A stretch of 64,000 bases of DNA, taken from the NCBI GenBank assembly GCA_947175195.1, contig CAMWLQ010000001.1:124001-188000 (forward strand). The letters run 5' to 3'. Both the position numbers and the translations under genes were made by a program. The stretch is from an uncultured Clostridia bacterium (lineage in GTDB: Bacteria; Bacillota; Clostridia; Christensenellales; Pumilibacteraceae). Positions within the stretch are counted from its first letter, which is position 1. Each line of letters opens with the position of its first letter. The notes under the pieces are model-generated. The model did no database searches, was not told where the DNA came from, and saw only the letters and a list, made by a program, of their open reading frames with translations. Positions 52,002 to 60,252 of the stretch are shown in pieces.

Positions 52002-53540
52002 CTATTCTATTATTATCGTATTTATAGAAGACTTAAGCCTGTCTTTTTCCGCCTGGTTGCGCTCTTTCAGGTACTCGCCGAACATATTGACGGCATTGTG
52101 CCTATCAAGTATGACGTAGCGCCGCGTGACGGGCAGTTTCTTTTCGGGCGGAATTTTACCCTCGCCACCGACGGGTCTTTGCGCAGCGCCGCTGCCACCG
52201 CTCTTTTTGGGCTTTGTCGGCTTTTTGGTCGACGGTTTTTTGACGGTCGGCTTTTTGACCGTGCTCGCATTAACCTCGGTCGGGCGCGGTGTGACAGTCC
52301 TTATTTCGGGAATGTATATGCCGCGGTCGGGCTCTATATCGCTTGCGCTTAATTCGTCCGCTTGCGGCGCGGCGGTATTATCGTCAACCTCATACGCTCC
52401 CGTTTCGTCGGCTGCGTCGGTTTCGTAATTGTCGTTGGTTTCGTCCGTAACGTCGCCGTACTCGTCGGTCGGCTGTTCGTCGGCGTCGGCGTAATCGTAG
52501 TTATCCTCAAGCTCGGCGCTCTCATATTCGCCGTCGGCTTGCTCGTAGCCTTCCTCGCCCTCTACCGTGCCGTCGTCGTACGTGTACTGCTCGTCGGCGT
52601 CGTAATAGATTTCCTCTTTATCGGGCTGTTCGTCGCCTTCGACCTGTTCGTCGCCTTCGACCTGTTCGTCGCCTTCGACCTGCTCGTCGACAAACTCGTC
52701 GTTTTCCTCAACGTACTCGTCGTTGGTTTCGGCGCTCTCGTCCGTATCGGCTTGCTCGTACTCCCCATTGTCCGCAACCGCCTCGGGTTGTTCGTCGTCA
52801 AAGGTGTCAAACGAATCGAAAGTATCGTCTTCGGCATCGTCCTTTATTCCCACAAAGCCGCTGTGCTGTTCGGCGGGCTGCTCGCGCCAATCGGCGAGCT
52901 CTTGCTCGTCTTCGGGTTGCGTATCGGCGACGGGCTGAGAATCTTTTTCGGGTTGTTCGACCTTTTCGGTCGTTTCGTGTTTTTCGGTCTTTTCGGCTTT
53001 TGCCACGCGTTCGGTCTTGCGCACGGCGGATTCGCCAATACGTTTTATGCGTTCGAGCTCCGCCTCGCGTTTGAGCTGTTCGGGCGATTTTTTGACCGCG
53101 GGCTCTTTCTTTTTGTTCTTTTTGTCATCTTTTTTGTTGGCGACAAGGCAGTCCACGATAAGTGCGGTAAGCGAAAGTATAAAAAGCACCGCCGAAAGCC
53201 CGAATCCTATTACGGTAGACAGCGCGACAAAAAGCTCGGGCAACGGGAGCGTAACAATATCCGTACCCATAACGAGGAACGCAGTTGCAACGCCATTATC
53301 CTGAACGGCGACAATACACAAGCCGTCGACGGTATTCAACATTGTAAGCACCGAGCACGCCACCATAACGGTCGAAACGATAAGCACAAGCGTGCTGAGT
53401 ACGCGCAAAAGGACGTCGCCTACGCCACACTTGCGTTTACCCTTGGCGGCGACTACTATTACCGAAATCAACAGCAACAGCAACAATGCCGCACAAACCG
53501 ACACAAATACGATATTGAAGATTTTGCTAAAATCCAACAT
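52002..53540 (-). CDS. Membrane protein with long acidic low-complexity domain
   Basis: The 512-residue product has about four N-terminal membrane segments (about 8-30, 44-68, 80-100, 105-130), a basic Lys-rich stretch (DDKKNKKKEP), a long acidic region (about 170-400; TDESAETNDEYVEENDEF...) and a basic Lys/Pro-rich segment (KKPTVKKPSTKKPTKPKK) before a conserved C-terminus (RRYVILDRHNAVNMFGEYLKERNQAEKDRLKSSINTIII). The acidic region includes a tandem repeat at 52626. It starts at ATG 53540 just after a promoter. No family is recognised; an envelope-associated scaffold is one possibility. Confidence 0.7.
   Translation of the reverse strand: MLDFSKIFNIVFVSVCAALLLLLLISVIVVAAKGKRKCGVGDVLLRVLSTLVLIVSTVMVACSVLTMLNTVDGLCIVAVQDNGVATAFLVMGTDIVTLPLPELFVALSTVIGFGLSAVLFILSLTALIVDCLVANKKDDKKNKKKEPAVKKSPEQLKREAELERIKRIGESAVRKTERVAKAEKTEKHETTEKVEQPEKDSQPVADTQPEDEQELADWREQPAEQHSGFVGIKDDAEDDTFDSFDTFDDEQPEAVADNGEYEQADTDESAETNDEYVEENDEFVDEQVEGDEQVEGDEQVEGDEQPDKEEIYYDADEQYTYDDGTVEGEEGYEQADGEYESAELEDNYDYADADEQPTDEYGDVTDETNDNYETDAADETGAYEVDDNTAAPQADELSASDIEPDRGIYIPEIRTVTPRPTEVNASTVKKPTVKKPSTKKPTKPKKSGGSGAAQRPVGGEGKIPPEKKLPVTRRYVILDRHNAVNMFGEYLKERNQAEKDRLKSSINTIIIE
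52626..52679. repeat. Three perfect 18-bp tandem repeats inside the acidic gene
   Basis: CTGTTCGTCGCCTTCGAC repeated three times in a row (52626-52643, 52644-52661, 52662-52679). They encode QVEGDE-type units; in-frame copy-number change would leave the gene intact. Confidence 0.9.
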
Positions 53541-53546
53541 ACTCGT

Positions 53547-53575
53547 ATTATACAACGCGTGTTATTGTTTGTCAA
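53547..53575 (-). promoter_or_regulatory. Consensus promoter, leaderless type
   Basis: On the minus strand: TTGACA (53575-53570), a 17-nt spacer and TATAAT (53552-53547), with ATG 53540 only 6 nt later and no Shine-Dalgarno. Confidence 0.8.
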
Positions 53576-53626
53576 TCTTTGAATGAAAATATTTGAAAGA
53601 TTTGACGAATTAAACGGAATTTTGGA

Positions 53627-54751
53627 CTACTTAACCTCTATTTGCTTGCCGCTTTCGGCGCAAACGTACACGTAATGCACGCCGTCGTCAAGCTCGTAAC
53701 GGTACTCGTAGCAAATGCGTTCCTTGCCGTCCATGGTGCGTACTACAAGCCTGCCGTCATCGGTTTCCGACTTTAACGCCTTGTGCGCCTGCCGTTCGGT
53801 CTTTTTGTGCGAAGGAATATCCTTGTGTTCGTTGTCGCAGCCGCCCGCAGTGAAAGCCACCGTCTTGCCGCCGTGAATAACCGCAATCGCGCTGTCGTCG
53901 CACGCCATTGCGCCGTCGTAGCTGCGGCACATAATAACGCTGATCGACTTGCCCGTCGTTTCGCACCACTTTACCTCCAGTCCGTCGTAGCCGCACGCGG
54001 ACGCAGTTTGGAGCGCGATTTGCTTAGCCTGTTCGGTATCGGTTTCCGTCGCCTCGCCGCGCACAAACGCGAACTCGATTATCTTGTTGCCGCACACCAC
54101 GGCGTAACCGCTGTTGCCGTCGCGCTCCACGTTGAACTCTATATGTCCGCCGTAGTCGCCCACGTATTCGGCCTTGTCGGCGTTCAGCGCGGTCTTGACG
54201 GTTTCCGTCGCCGCTTTAATATCGTCCTCGGTGACCGAGGCGTCTGTATCGCCGTCGCTTGCGGGAATAAGCTCGCCGTTATATTCGAACTCCGTTCCGT
54301 CCGTAACCCAAGCGCAGAACTTGCTGCTGTACTCGTACAGCATATCGGACATTTGCATTGTTTGTTCGGGCGTGTACGTGTGCAGCACTGTGGATATGTC
54401 GTTGAGGAACTGTTCCTTGGCGCGGCTGTCCGCCCAGTCGTCGGTGTGACATTCGAGTGCAGCCTCCGCGCGCACTGCGTGAACAAGTCCCGTGCGGCTA
54501 AGGTCTTCCGCAGGCTCTACCTCGTTGCACAGCCTGAGCGCGGACATCGTGCTTTTAAGCTCGACAGCCGAGTCGCGCAACAAATATCCCGCCATTTGCT
54601 TTGACGAATCGTTGAAGGCTGCGTTTTCTTGGCGCTGGCGCACGGCAAGCACAAGTCCCGAAATCATGCCGCACAGCATGACTGCAATAGTCACCGCCAC
54701 AGCCGCTATAATAATGCCGTAGCCTTTGCTTTTGTGTTGTTTGTAATTCAT
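53627..54751 (-). CDS. ypeB: Germination protein YpeB-like
   Basis: A 374-residue protein with an N-terminal membrane anchor (about 12-36), a helical central part (about 40-190), and C-terminal PepSY-like repeats (GGHIEFNVERDGNSGYAVVCGNKIIEF, and ICYEYRYELDDGVHYVYVCAESGKQIEVK). YpeB partners with the spore cortex lytic enzyme SleB and keeps it stable in the spore. It lies downstream of sleB on the same strand, which supports the call, but the gap is unusually long (230 bp) and holds a palindromic element. It starts MNYKQHKSKGYGIII behind AAAAGGAAAA. Confidence 0.8.
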   Translation of the reverse strand: MNYKQHKSKGYGIIIAAVAVTIAVMLCGMISGLVLAVRQRQENAAFNDSSKQMAGYLLRDSAVELKSTMSALRLCNEVEPAEDLSRTGLVHAVRAEAALECHTDDWADSRAKEQFLNDISTVLHTYTPEQTMQMSDMLYEYSSKFCAWVTDGTEFEYNGELIPASDGDTDASVTEDDIKAATETVKTALNADKAEYVGDYGGHIEFNVERDGNSGYAVVCGNKIIEFAFVRGEATETDTEQAKQIALQTASACGYDGLEVKWCETTGKSISVIMCRSYDGAMACDDSAIAVIHGGKTVAFTAGGCDNEHKDIPSHKKTERQAHKALKSETDDGRLVVRTMDGKERICYEYRYELDDGVHYVYVCAESGKQIEVK

Positions 54752-54828
54752 AGGTTTTTCCTTTTGTTATGATAAATATCTAAATTGTGAATATCTAAGT
54801 GCGGAGGCGCGTGCAAGAGCAGGAAATC

Positions 54829-54950
54829 CGAGCGCGGGACGACGGGAGTTTAGACCCACATAAATAACCTGCGGTTGTCCCCACTGCGCAAATTTGCATA
54901 CGCAAGCGTGCAAATTTACTTGTGGGTGTAAGACCGAGTACCGCGCGAAG
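54829..54950. repeat. Imperfect 120-bp palindrome between sleB and ypeB
   Basis: Arms ending in GTTTAGACCCACA (left) and TGTGGGTGTAAGAC (right) are imperfect inverted repeats, with GAGCGCGGGAC on the outer left and ACCGCGCGAAGG on the outer right. The core holds a hairpin, GCAAATTTGCA/TGCAAATTT. No coding potential. It could be a MITE-like element or a leader structure for ypeB; the remaining gap to each gene has no other feature. Confidence 0.5.
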
Positions 54951-54981
54951 GCTGACGAACTATTGCACGATGCATACGCGC

Positions 54982-56121
54982 TTAGAGAGCAAAGTTGTGT
55001 TTGCCGATTTTAATATGCACCGTCAACGACCAAATCCAGCTGGACGTAGCGGTGGCGGGATTGTAGTAGTACAAGCAGCCTCCGGTGGGGTCCCAACCGT
55101 TAAGCGCGTCGCGTGCGGCATTGTATGCGGACTCGTTGGGCGTAAGATTGATTTGCCCGTCATCCACCGCCGTGAACGCACCCTTTTGGTAGATAACGCC
55201 GTAAATGGTGTTGGGGAACTTGCTCGATTTAACACGGTTAAGCACTACCGCGGCAACGGCGACCTGACCGTTGTACGGCTCGCCGCGCGACTCGCCGTAA
55301 ACGCACCGCGCCAAAAGGTTAAGATCGCTATCGGATATATTTGTCGTCGTGCCAGTGCCGGTAGACCCGCCGCTCGAGGAAAGGGTTATGCCCAGCTTGT
55401 TCTCGGTACCGCTGCCCACCACGCCGTCGACGGTCAAGCCGCAGTCCGACTGGAAATGCATAACCGCGCACATGGTGCGCCTGCCCCATGCGCCGTCCAC
55501 GGTGGACTTGTAGTACCCCGCACTTTTGAGCGCGGTTTGAACGGCTTTAACGTTAGCCGTCGTCTTGCCCTTGGTTATGCCGCCCGACTTTGCCGACGTG
55601 TACAGCGTTATGCCCAGCTTGCTCGCAGTGCCGCTGCCCACCACGCCGTCAACAGTCATGCCGCGGTCGGACTGGTATTTGAGTACGGAACGGAGCGTAC
55701 CGTTGCCCCACATTCCGTCTACCGTGCCGGTATAGTAGCCGTACGTTTTGAGCCGAGCCTGCACCGCCGCAACGTTAAAGTCGGTCTTGCCCTTGCTTAT
55801 GCCGCCCGTCACTGGCAGCTTAACCTTAAGCTTGCTCGCAGTGCCCGAGCCGACAATGCCGTCCGCCTTCAGTCCGTTGTCCGACTGAAACCTTTTGACG
55901 GCGGACAGCGTGCCGCTGCCCCACTTGCCGTCTACGGTAGATTTGTAGTAGCCGAGCGTAGACAGCCGAGCCTGTACCGCCGCCACGTTGGCGTAGGTAT
56001 TGCCGCTTGCTATATCGGCATACGCCACCGCAGTGGACGGAATAAGCGCAAGCACCGCCGCCATAACAAGCAGCGTTGCCGTAAGTATAGAAAAGCGCGC
56101 GCGTTTTTGTGTTTGTGTCAT
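54982..56121 (-). CDS. sleB: Spore cortex-lytic enzyme SleB
   Basis: A 379-residue exported protein. After the signal peptide (about 1-34) there are three peptidoglycan-binding (PG_binding_1) repeats (about 45-100, 120-175, 195-250), each with VKAVQxxLKxxGYYxxxVDGxWGxxT. The C-terminal hydrolase_2 domain (about 265-379) contains LLARCVYGESRGEPYNGQVAVAAVVLNRVKSSKFPNTIYGVI with the catalytic Glu. SleB cleaves spore cortex during germination; three binding repeats is one to two more than most. AAAGGA precedes the ATG. The spoIIR gene lies upstream and ypeB downstream. Confidence 0.92.
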   Translation of the reverse strand: MTQTQKRARFSILTATLLVMAAVLALIPSTAVAYADIASGNTYANVAAVQARLSTLGYYKSTVDGKWGSGTLSAVKRFQSDNGLKADGIVGSGTASKLKVKLPVTGGISKGKTDFNVAAVQARLKTYGYYTGTVDGMWGNGTLRSVLKYQSDRGMTVDGVVGSGTASKLGITLYTSAKSGGITKGKTTANVKAVQTALKSAGYYKSTVDGAWGRRTMCAVMHFQSDCGLTVDGVVGSGTENKLGITLSSSGGSTGTGTTTNISDSDLNLLARCVYGESRGEPYNGQVAVAAVVLNRVKSSKFPNTIYGVIYQKGAFTAVDDGQINLTPNESAYNAARDALNGWDPTGGCLYYYNPATATSSWIWSLTVHIKIGKHNFAL

Positions 56122-56154
56122 AAGAATTTCCTTTGTTGTTATTCGGCGAATATA

Positions 56155-56679
56155 CTATCCGAAAATCTCGGCAAAGATCGATTTGTACTTAAAGTCCTCG
56201 CCGTAGCACAGCGGCGGATAGATGACGCACCACCAGTTGTCGCCCTTGCCGCTGCCCAGCTCGACGATGAGCGCGTCGTACATTCCTTCGGGTACGGTCA
56301 CGTCATGATACATGCGCGACGGAAAGTACTCGTAGGATAACTTTGCCCGTGCGCCGTAGCTGTAGCCGTAAGCGCGAAGGGTGCGATCGGCTATGGCGGA
56401 AATGGTATCCAGCCTTTCGCCGATTTCGCGGTACGCCTCGTCAAACGTGGACTTGTCTATGTTGTCCGTGATATACGCGTTGATTGCGTCCCGCACCTTT
56501 AGCTTGACAGCCTGATCGGCTTTGTCGTTGGAGTTGGCGCGGATGTGCAGTCGCAGCAATTCGCCGTCATAGGTATTATTATCTTTACAGCCCAAAAATA
56601 TAGACGAAACGCAAAAAAATATTGCGACCGACAATAATACAGATACACTTTTCTTGATGATTTGTAATATTCTTTCCAT
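56155..56679 (-). CDS. spoIIR: Stage II sporulation protein R
   Basis: A 174-residue secreted signalling protein that triggers SpoIIGA-dependent processing of pro-sigma-E in the mother cell. The signal/anchor segment (about 9-31) is followed by the family hallmarks LLRLHIRANSNDKADQAVKLKVRDA and GMYDALIVELGSGKGDNWWCVIYPPLC. ATG 56679 lies 7 nt after a forespore-type promoter, so the mRNA may be leaderless; GTG 56685 is a less likely start. It is followed 33 bp later by sleB. Confidence 0.92.
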   Translation of the reverse strand: MERILQIIKKSVSVLLSVAIFFCVSSIFLGCKDNNTYDGELLRLHIRANSNDKADQAVKLKVRDAINAYITDNIDKSTFDEAYREIGERLDTISAIADRTLRAYGYSYGARAKLSYEYFPSRMYHDVTVPEGMYDALIVELGSGKGDNWWCVIYPPLCYGEDFKYKSIFAEIFG

Positions 56680-56686
56680 ACACACG

Positions 56687-56714
56687 ATTATTGCCGCGTG
56701 TAAGATATTTATAC
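56687..56714 (-). promoter_or_regulatory. Forespore (sigma-F-like) promoter of spoIIR
   Basis: On the minus strand: GTATA (56714-56710) as -35, a 14-nt spacer and GGCAATAAT (56695-56687) as -10, matching GGNNANANT. spoIIR is a known sigma-F target in Bacillus. The spacer is 1-2 nt shorter than usual, so this is a moderate call. Confidence 0.5.
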
Positions 56715-56778
56715 AGTGTAATTAAAAAAGGTCGGGATTTCTATCAACCGAAAACCTCAACCTTATTTCAATTCCGAA

Positions 56779-57969
56779 TTAATTCTTAATTATCTCCCCG
56801 TCCTTTAAGCTTTGAAATATAAGCCAGTAGCCCTTGCCGGTGGGAATACTTTTATTTTCAGGCAGCCACTGCGCCTCGTCGCCCAGCGGCGAAACCTTTT
56901 CGTACGTGCCCGACACGGCGTAGCACAAAAAGTCGTTGCCGCCACGCCCGACGGAAATTATATGTCCGTCAACGGGCACTTTTACCCAAAGTATATCGGG
57001 CAACAATGCGGACAACTTTTCGTCGCACTCGGCGCTGTCGAACAGCTTTTGCATATCGGTTTGGGCTCGCTCGATAAACGATATTTCGCGTATCGGCTTT
57101 ACCTGCGTTTTGTTCGGTATAGGCTTGACGGCATGGTCCTGCCCGCCCTTTAATTCGCGCGTGGAGCGTGTTTTCAGCCACCGCGCCGCCATTTCGCACG
57201 GGCGCGTGCCGCGGTAAACGTCGCTGTCCGCAGTAGCCGCCGCAGCGGGCATAGCGTCCTCGGCGTGATGAGCGTTGTCGCTTTCAACGTCGGTATTATC
57301 GGTTTCAAGCATATCGAGCTCCTCCGCGTCGCCATTTCCGTCCTCGTCGGTTATTGCCGTAATTTCCGTAGCCGTGCTTTTTTCCACCTTAGGCGCAAGC
57401 CCGTCCAGTATGGACGGCGCGGCAAGCACTCGCGGCGTGTCCAAAAATTTGTCGACTATCGGCATGCGCGTAGACAAATCTATATGCGTATAAAAATTGT
57501 TTTCCGCCAACTGCTCGTCGCCGTAAATTTCCAGCCGCGACTGCGGTATGCCCGTACCGTCGGGCATCGGCAAAACCTTAGGCGGCGTGGATATTGGCGG
57601 GAGCGCGGCAAGCTGCGGTTTGTCGGGAACGGGCGCGCGCCTGTCGTTTTTGCACAACAGGTCCATAACGTTTGCCTCCCACATGCGCTTGCCGTTTGTG
57701 CCGTACAGCCTGAGCTTGGTATCGAACACGGCAAAGTGCAAGTTGTCCGCCTCCGTGCCCTCTACAATAAACACCGACGACGGATTGTCGCGTTGCGGCA
57801 GGTCGCGCACGTACACGGCATTGGGCGTTATAACCCCCGCTTTAAGCTCGCCGCAGGTAGGCATATCGAACGTGCTGAGCGAAAACCGCAAACCTCTTGC
57901 GCTCTTTTCTATCAGCACTACGCCCTTGCCCTCGCCCGAAAGTATCAACATTTTTTTCTCGTACAGCAT
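56779..57969 (-). CDS. Hypothetical protein, 396 residues
   Basis: I do not recognise a family. The N-terminal domain (about 1-105) is beta-rich and compact (MLILSGEGKGVVLIEKSARGLRFSLSTF...GVITPNAVYVRDL...LHFAVFDTKLRLYG), then a Pro-rich and acidic linker (about 120-270), then a C-terminal domain (about 300-396: MQKLFDSAECDEKLSALLPDILWVKVPVDGHIISVGRGGNDFLCYAVSG...KGYWLIFQSLKDGEIIK). No signal peptide or membrane segment. GTGGTG lies near the ATG, with a CATATA-like box upstream that could be a sporulation promoter; its place next to spoIIR fits. The stop codon merges with a TTCGGAATT repeat. Confidence 0.65.
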   Translation of the reverse strand: MLYEKKMLILSGEGKGVVLIEKSARGLRFSLSTFDMPTCGELKAGVITPNAVYVRDLPQRDNPSSVFIVEGTEADNLHFAVFDTKLRLYGTNGKRMWEANVMDLLCKNDRRAPVPDKPQLAALPPISTPPKVLPMPDGTGIPQSRLEIYGDEQLAENNFYTHIDLSTRMPIVDKFLDTPRVLAAPSILDGLAPKVEKSTATEITAITDEDGNGDAEELDMLETDNTDVESDNAHHAEDAMPAAAATADSDVYRGTRPCEMAARWLKTRSTRELKGGQDHAVKPIPNKTQVKPIREISFIERAQTDMQKLFDSAECDEKLSALLPDILWVKVPVDGHIISVGRGGNDFLCYAVSGTYEKVSPLGDEAQWLPENKSIPTGKGYWLIFQSLKDGEIIKN

Positions 57970-58084
57970 ACGCACCACCACTGTTTGATATATGTATACT
58001 ATAAAACATATGTCGTGTATTGCCGTGTTTATGCCAATTAACCGCGATTATTGTCGAGCAAGCGTAATATAAAAATTCGACACG

Positions 58085-58116
58085 AAAAAAGCCATTGCGA
58101 TATGCAAAGGCTTTGT
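58085..58116 (-). terminator. Terminator of the CvpA-like gene
   Basis: AAAGCC and GGCTTT arms with an inner TTGC/GCAA extension, ending in T on the minus strand. Confidence 0.78.
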
Positions 58117-58130
58117 TGTGTGTTACCTTA

Positions 58131-59441
58131 TTATTCCTGCGTTTGTTCGGTCGATACCCTTTTGAGCTCGGGCAGTTCGATTTCGGGGAACGCGCCGAAC
58201 ACCTCGGCAAACGGCTCGTATTTGGACTGGATATTGAGTATCAAGGACTTAATAGCATTGTAGTCCTGACTGAGCGTGCTGTTGCGTACCGTAGCCTCCT
58301 CATCCTCGGCGAGGGGTTGGCTGTAATCGTATTCGTACTTGCGCATTGCATGCCACAAATCGTCCATACGTTCGTCAATGTTATCCATGCCGGCACCTGC
58401 GACTATTTGATCGTAAGTGGTAAACTGCTGTGAGGTCAAGCCCGTCTTTTTGCCGTCGATCTTGGCGGCAATGCTGTTGTTGTAGTCGAGGATTGCCTGC
58501 ACTACTGCGTCAAAGCCGGTGGACTCGAACTCCGACGAAACGCGCAGCTTGATTGTGGTATTGTCGGGCTCGGTGAATTTGCGCTTGTGGTTGTCAATGC
58601 TCCACGGTGCGCCGTCGTAGCCAAGGTTGCTCACGTTGATAAACAGCTTAAGCTCGTCGCCCGCCAGCTTTTCGGCATTGGAATTGTCGGTAGACGTCTT
58701 TTTGTAGACCATCTCCACAAGCCTGCCGTACGTTTCCTTATTGGGCAGGAACAGCTTGTTGCGCAGTCCGTACGCCCAATCGTTGACGTAGTTGCACATA
58801 ACGGCTTTGTCGCCGTACTCGTTTTGTATGGATTCTATGCCGGGCACAAACGTATATCCCGCAAAGCAGCTGAATACAAGCGTGAAAGCAAACACCCACA
58901 TTGCGCCGCGCACCGCGCCGATAAGAAAGCCGACAAGCCTGCTCATAACGGTTTTCTTTTTGCCGATGTACGATTTGATGATGACCGTCACGATAATCAG
59001 CAGCAAGCGCACTACAATGAATATACCCACGCCGCATATGGCGGAGAACAAAACGAACGCGCCGTAAATTGCAAATCCGGCTTGCGCGACGTCTATGCCC
59101 GTGGAGGGTATTGCCGTGGTTGCGTTTTTGATAACGTCGTTCATGGGCTTGTAGAAATTAGCAAACAAGAACGACTTGTCGTCGGGAACCTTCCAGCCGC
59201 TGTAAATAAACTTGGCAAGCGACCATTGCGCTTTGGCATCCACGCCGTTACCCAAAACAAAGTCTTTAACGCCGTCTATGCCGAGCAACGCCTCGGCAAT
59301 TACCGTGGAAAGGAAAAACGCCAAAAGGAATGCAATAAGGAACGCGCCGAGCGACAACGCACTCTTCTTTGCGCCCTTAAGCACTCCGAGCAGTCCCACA
59401 AGGACCACCACTGCCAATAATGCTACGTCAATCCAAGACAT
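58131..59441 (-). CDS. CvpA-family membrane protein with large C-terminal domain
   Basis: A 436-residue protein whose N-terminal 200 residues have about four membrane segments (about 5-25, 27-50, 118-150, 165-195) with the CvpA pattern (DVALLAVVVLVGLLGVLKGAKKSALSLGAFLIA...VGFLIGAVRGAMWV). CvpA proteins act in colicin V export or cell-envelope functions. The C-terminal half (about 230-436) is soluble and unique to this protein as far as I can tell. GGAGG lies before the ATG, and it is a stand-alone gene divergent from yyaC. Confidence 0.75.
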   Translation of the reverse strand: MSWIDVALLAVVVLVGLLGVLKGAKKSALSLGAFLIAFLLAFFLSTVIAEALLGIDGVKDFVLGNGVDAKAQWSLAKFIYSGWKVPDDKSFLFANFYKPMNDVIKNATTAIPSTGIDVAQAGFAIYGAFVLFSAICGVGIFIVVRLLLIIVTVIIKSYIGKKKTVMSRLVGFLIGAVRGAMWVFAFTLVFSCFAGYTFVPGIESIQNEYGDKAVMCNYVNDWAYGLRNKLFLPNKETYGRLVEMVYKKTSTDNSNAEKLAGDELKLFINVSNLGYDGAPWSIDNHKRKFTEPDNTTIKLRVSSEFESTGFDAVVQAILDYNNSIAAKIDGKKTGLTSQQFTTYDQIVAGAGMDNIDERMDDLWHAMRKYEYDYSQPLAEDEEATVRNSTLSQDYNAIKSLILNIQSKYEPFAEVFGAFPEIELPELKRVSTEQTQE

Positions 59442-59542
59442 ACGAAACCTCCGTATACTTATTGCCTTTACTTGTAAATTTTAAACCGCTTTTTGCGCGG
59501 CATTTCGGTATAATCGCCGCACTTAATGGCAAAACTCGAACT

Positions 59543-60079
59543 ATGCCTTACAACGATTTTTTTATGCCCGAAATTTCCAACGTATCCGCGGACGCCGACA
59601 ACGCCGAGCCTGCCCGCGATTTCGAGTTTGAATGTGCTTTTGCCCTGCTCGGCGTCAAGCCGATAGTGCTGTGCATAGGCTCCGACCGCGTGACCGGCGA
59701 CTGCCTCGGTCCGATAGTCGGGCAAATGCTGGTGGAGCGCAAAGCAAATGCGTTTGTGTACGGAACGCTCGACCGCCCCGTTACCGCGCTCAACCTTAAG
59801 GACGCCGTAACGCATATAAAGGACGTGCACTCCGACAAAAAGGTGCTTGCAATCGATTCGTCCGTCGGGCGGCTTGCCGACGTCGGCAAAATCCGCATTG
59901 CGTTCGGCTCGATTGCTCCGGGCAGCGCCGACGGCAAAAAGCTGCCAAAGGTCGGCGACGTGTCCATTACCGCTACCGTGACCGACCCGCGCAAAACGCC
60001 GCTGTCGGCAGTACGGCTCGGCACCGTTTATGCCCTGGCTAACACGATAGCCACGCGCATAATAAGATGCCTACAGTAA
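59543..60079 (+). CDS. yyaC: YyaC-family spore protease-like protein
   Basis: A 178-residue DUF1256 (YyaC) protein, related to the GPR germination protease family and made in forespores of Bacillus. The hallmark blocks are CIGSDRVTGDCLGPIVGQML, VYGTLDRPVTALNL, LAIDSSVG and the C-terminal LPKVGDVSITATV...LSAVRLGTVYALANTIA. The start is ATG 59543 without a visible ribosome site; a TATAAT at 59509 is the only promoter-like box. It fits the sporulation genes 3-6 kb away but is not in their operon. Confidence 0.88.
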   Translation: MPYNDFFMPEISNVSADADNAEPARDFEFECAFALLGVKPIVLCIGSDRVTGDCLGPIVGQMLVERKANAFVYGTLDRPVTALNLKDAVTHIKDVHSDKKVLAIDSSVGRLADVGKIRIAFGSIAPGSADGKKLPKVGDVSITATVTDPRKTPLSAVRLGTVYALANTIATRIIRCLQ

Positions 60080-60252
60080 CTCTGCTACCATTTTACAACA
60101 TTATTACTGAAAAAGTCATTAATATAAGATTAGAATTTGATTAGAAAATCGTGTACAAGCTTTACACCAACCTTTCGTAATAACGACATAAGAATATAAA
60201 AGTAGCTAAGGTACGGTTATATTCGACTTGTATGCGCTGTTATACTTAATCT

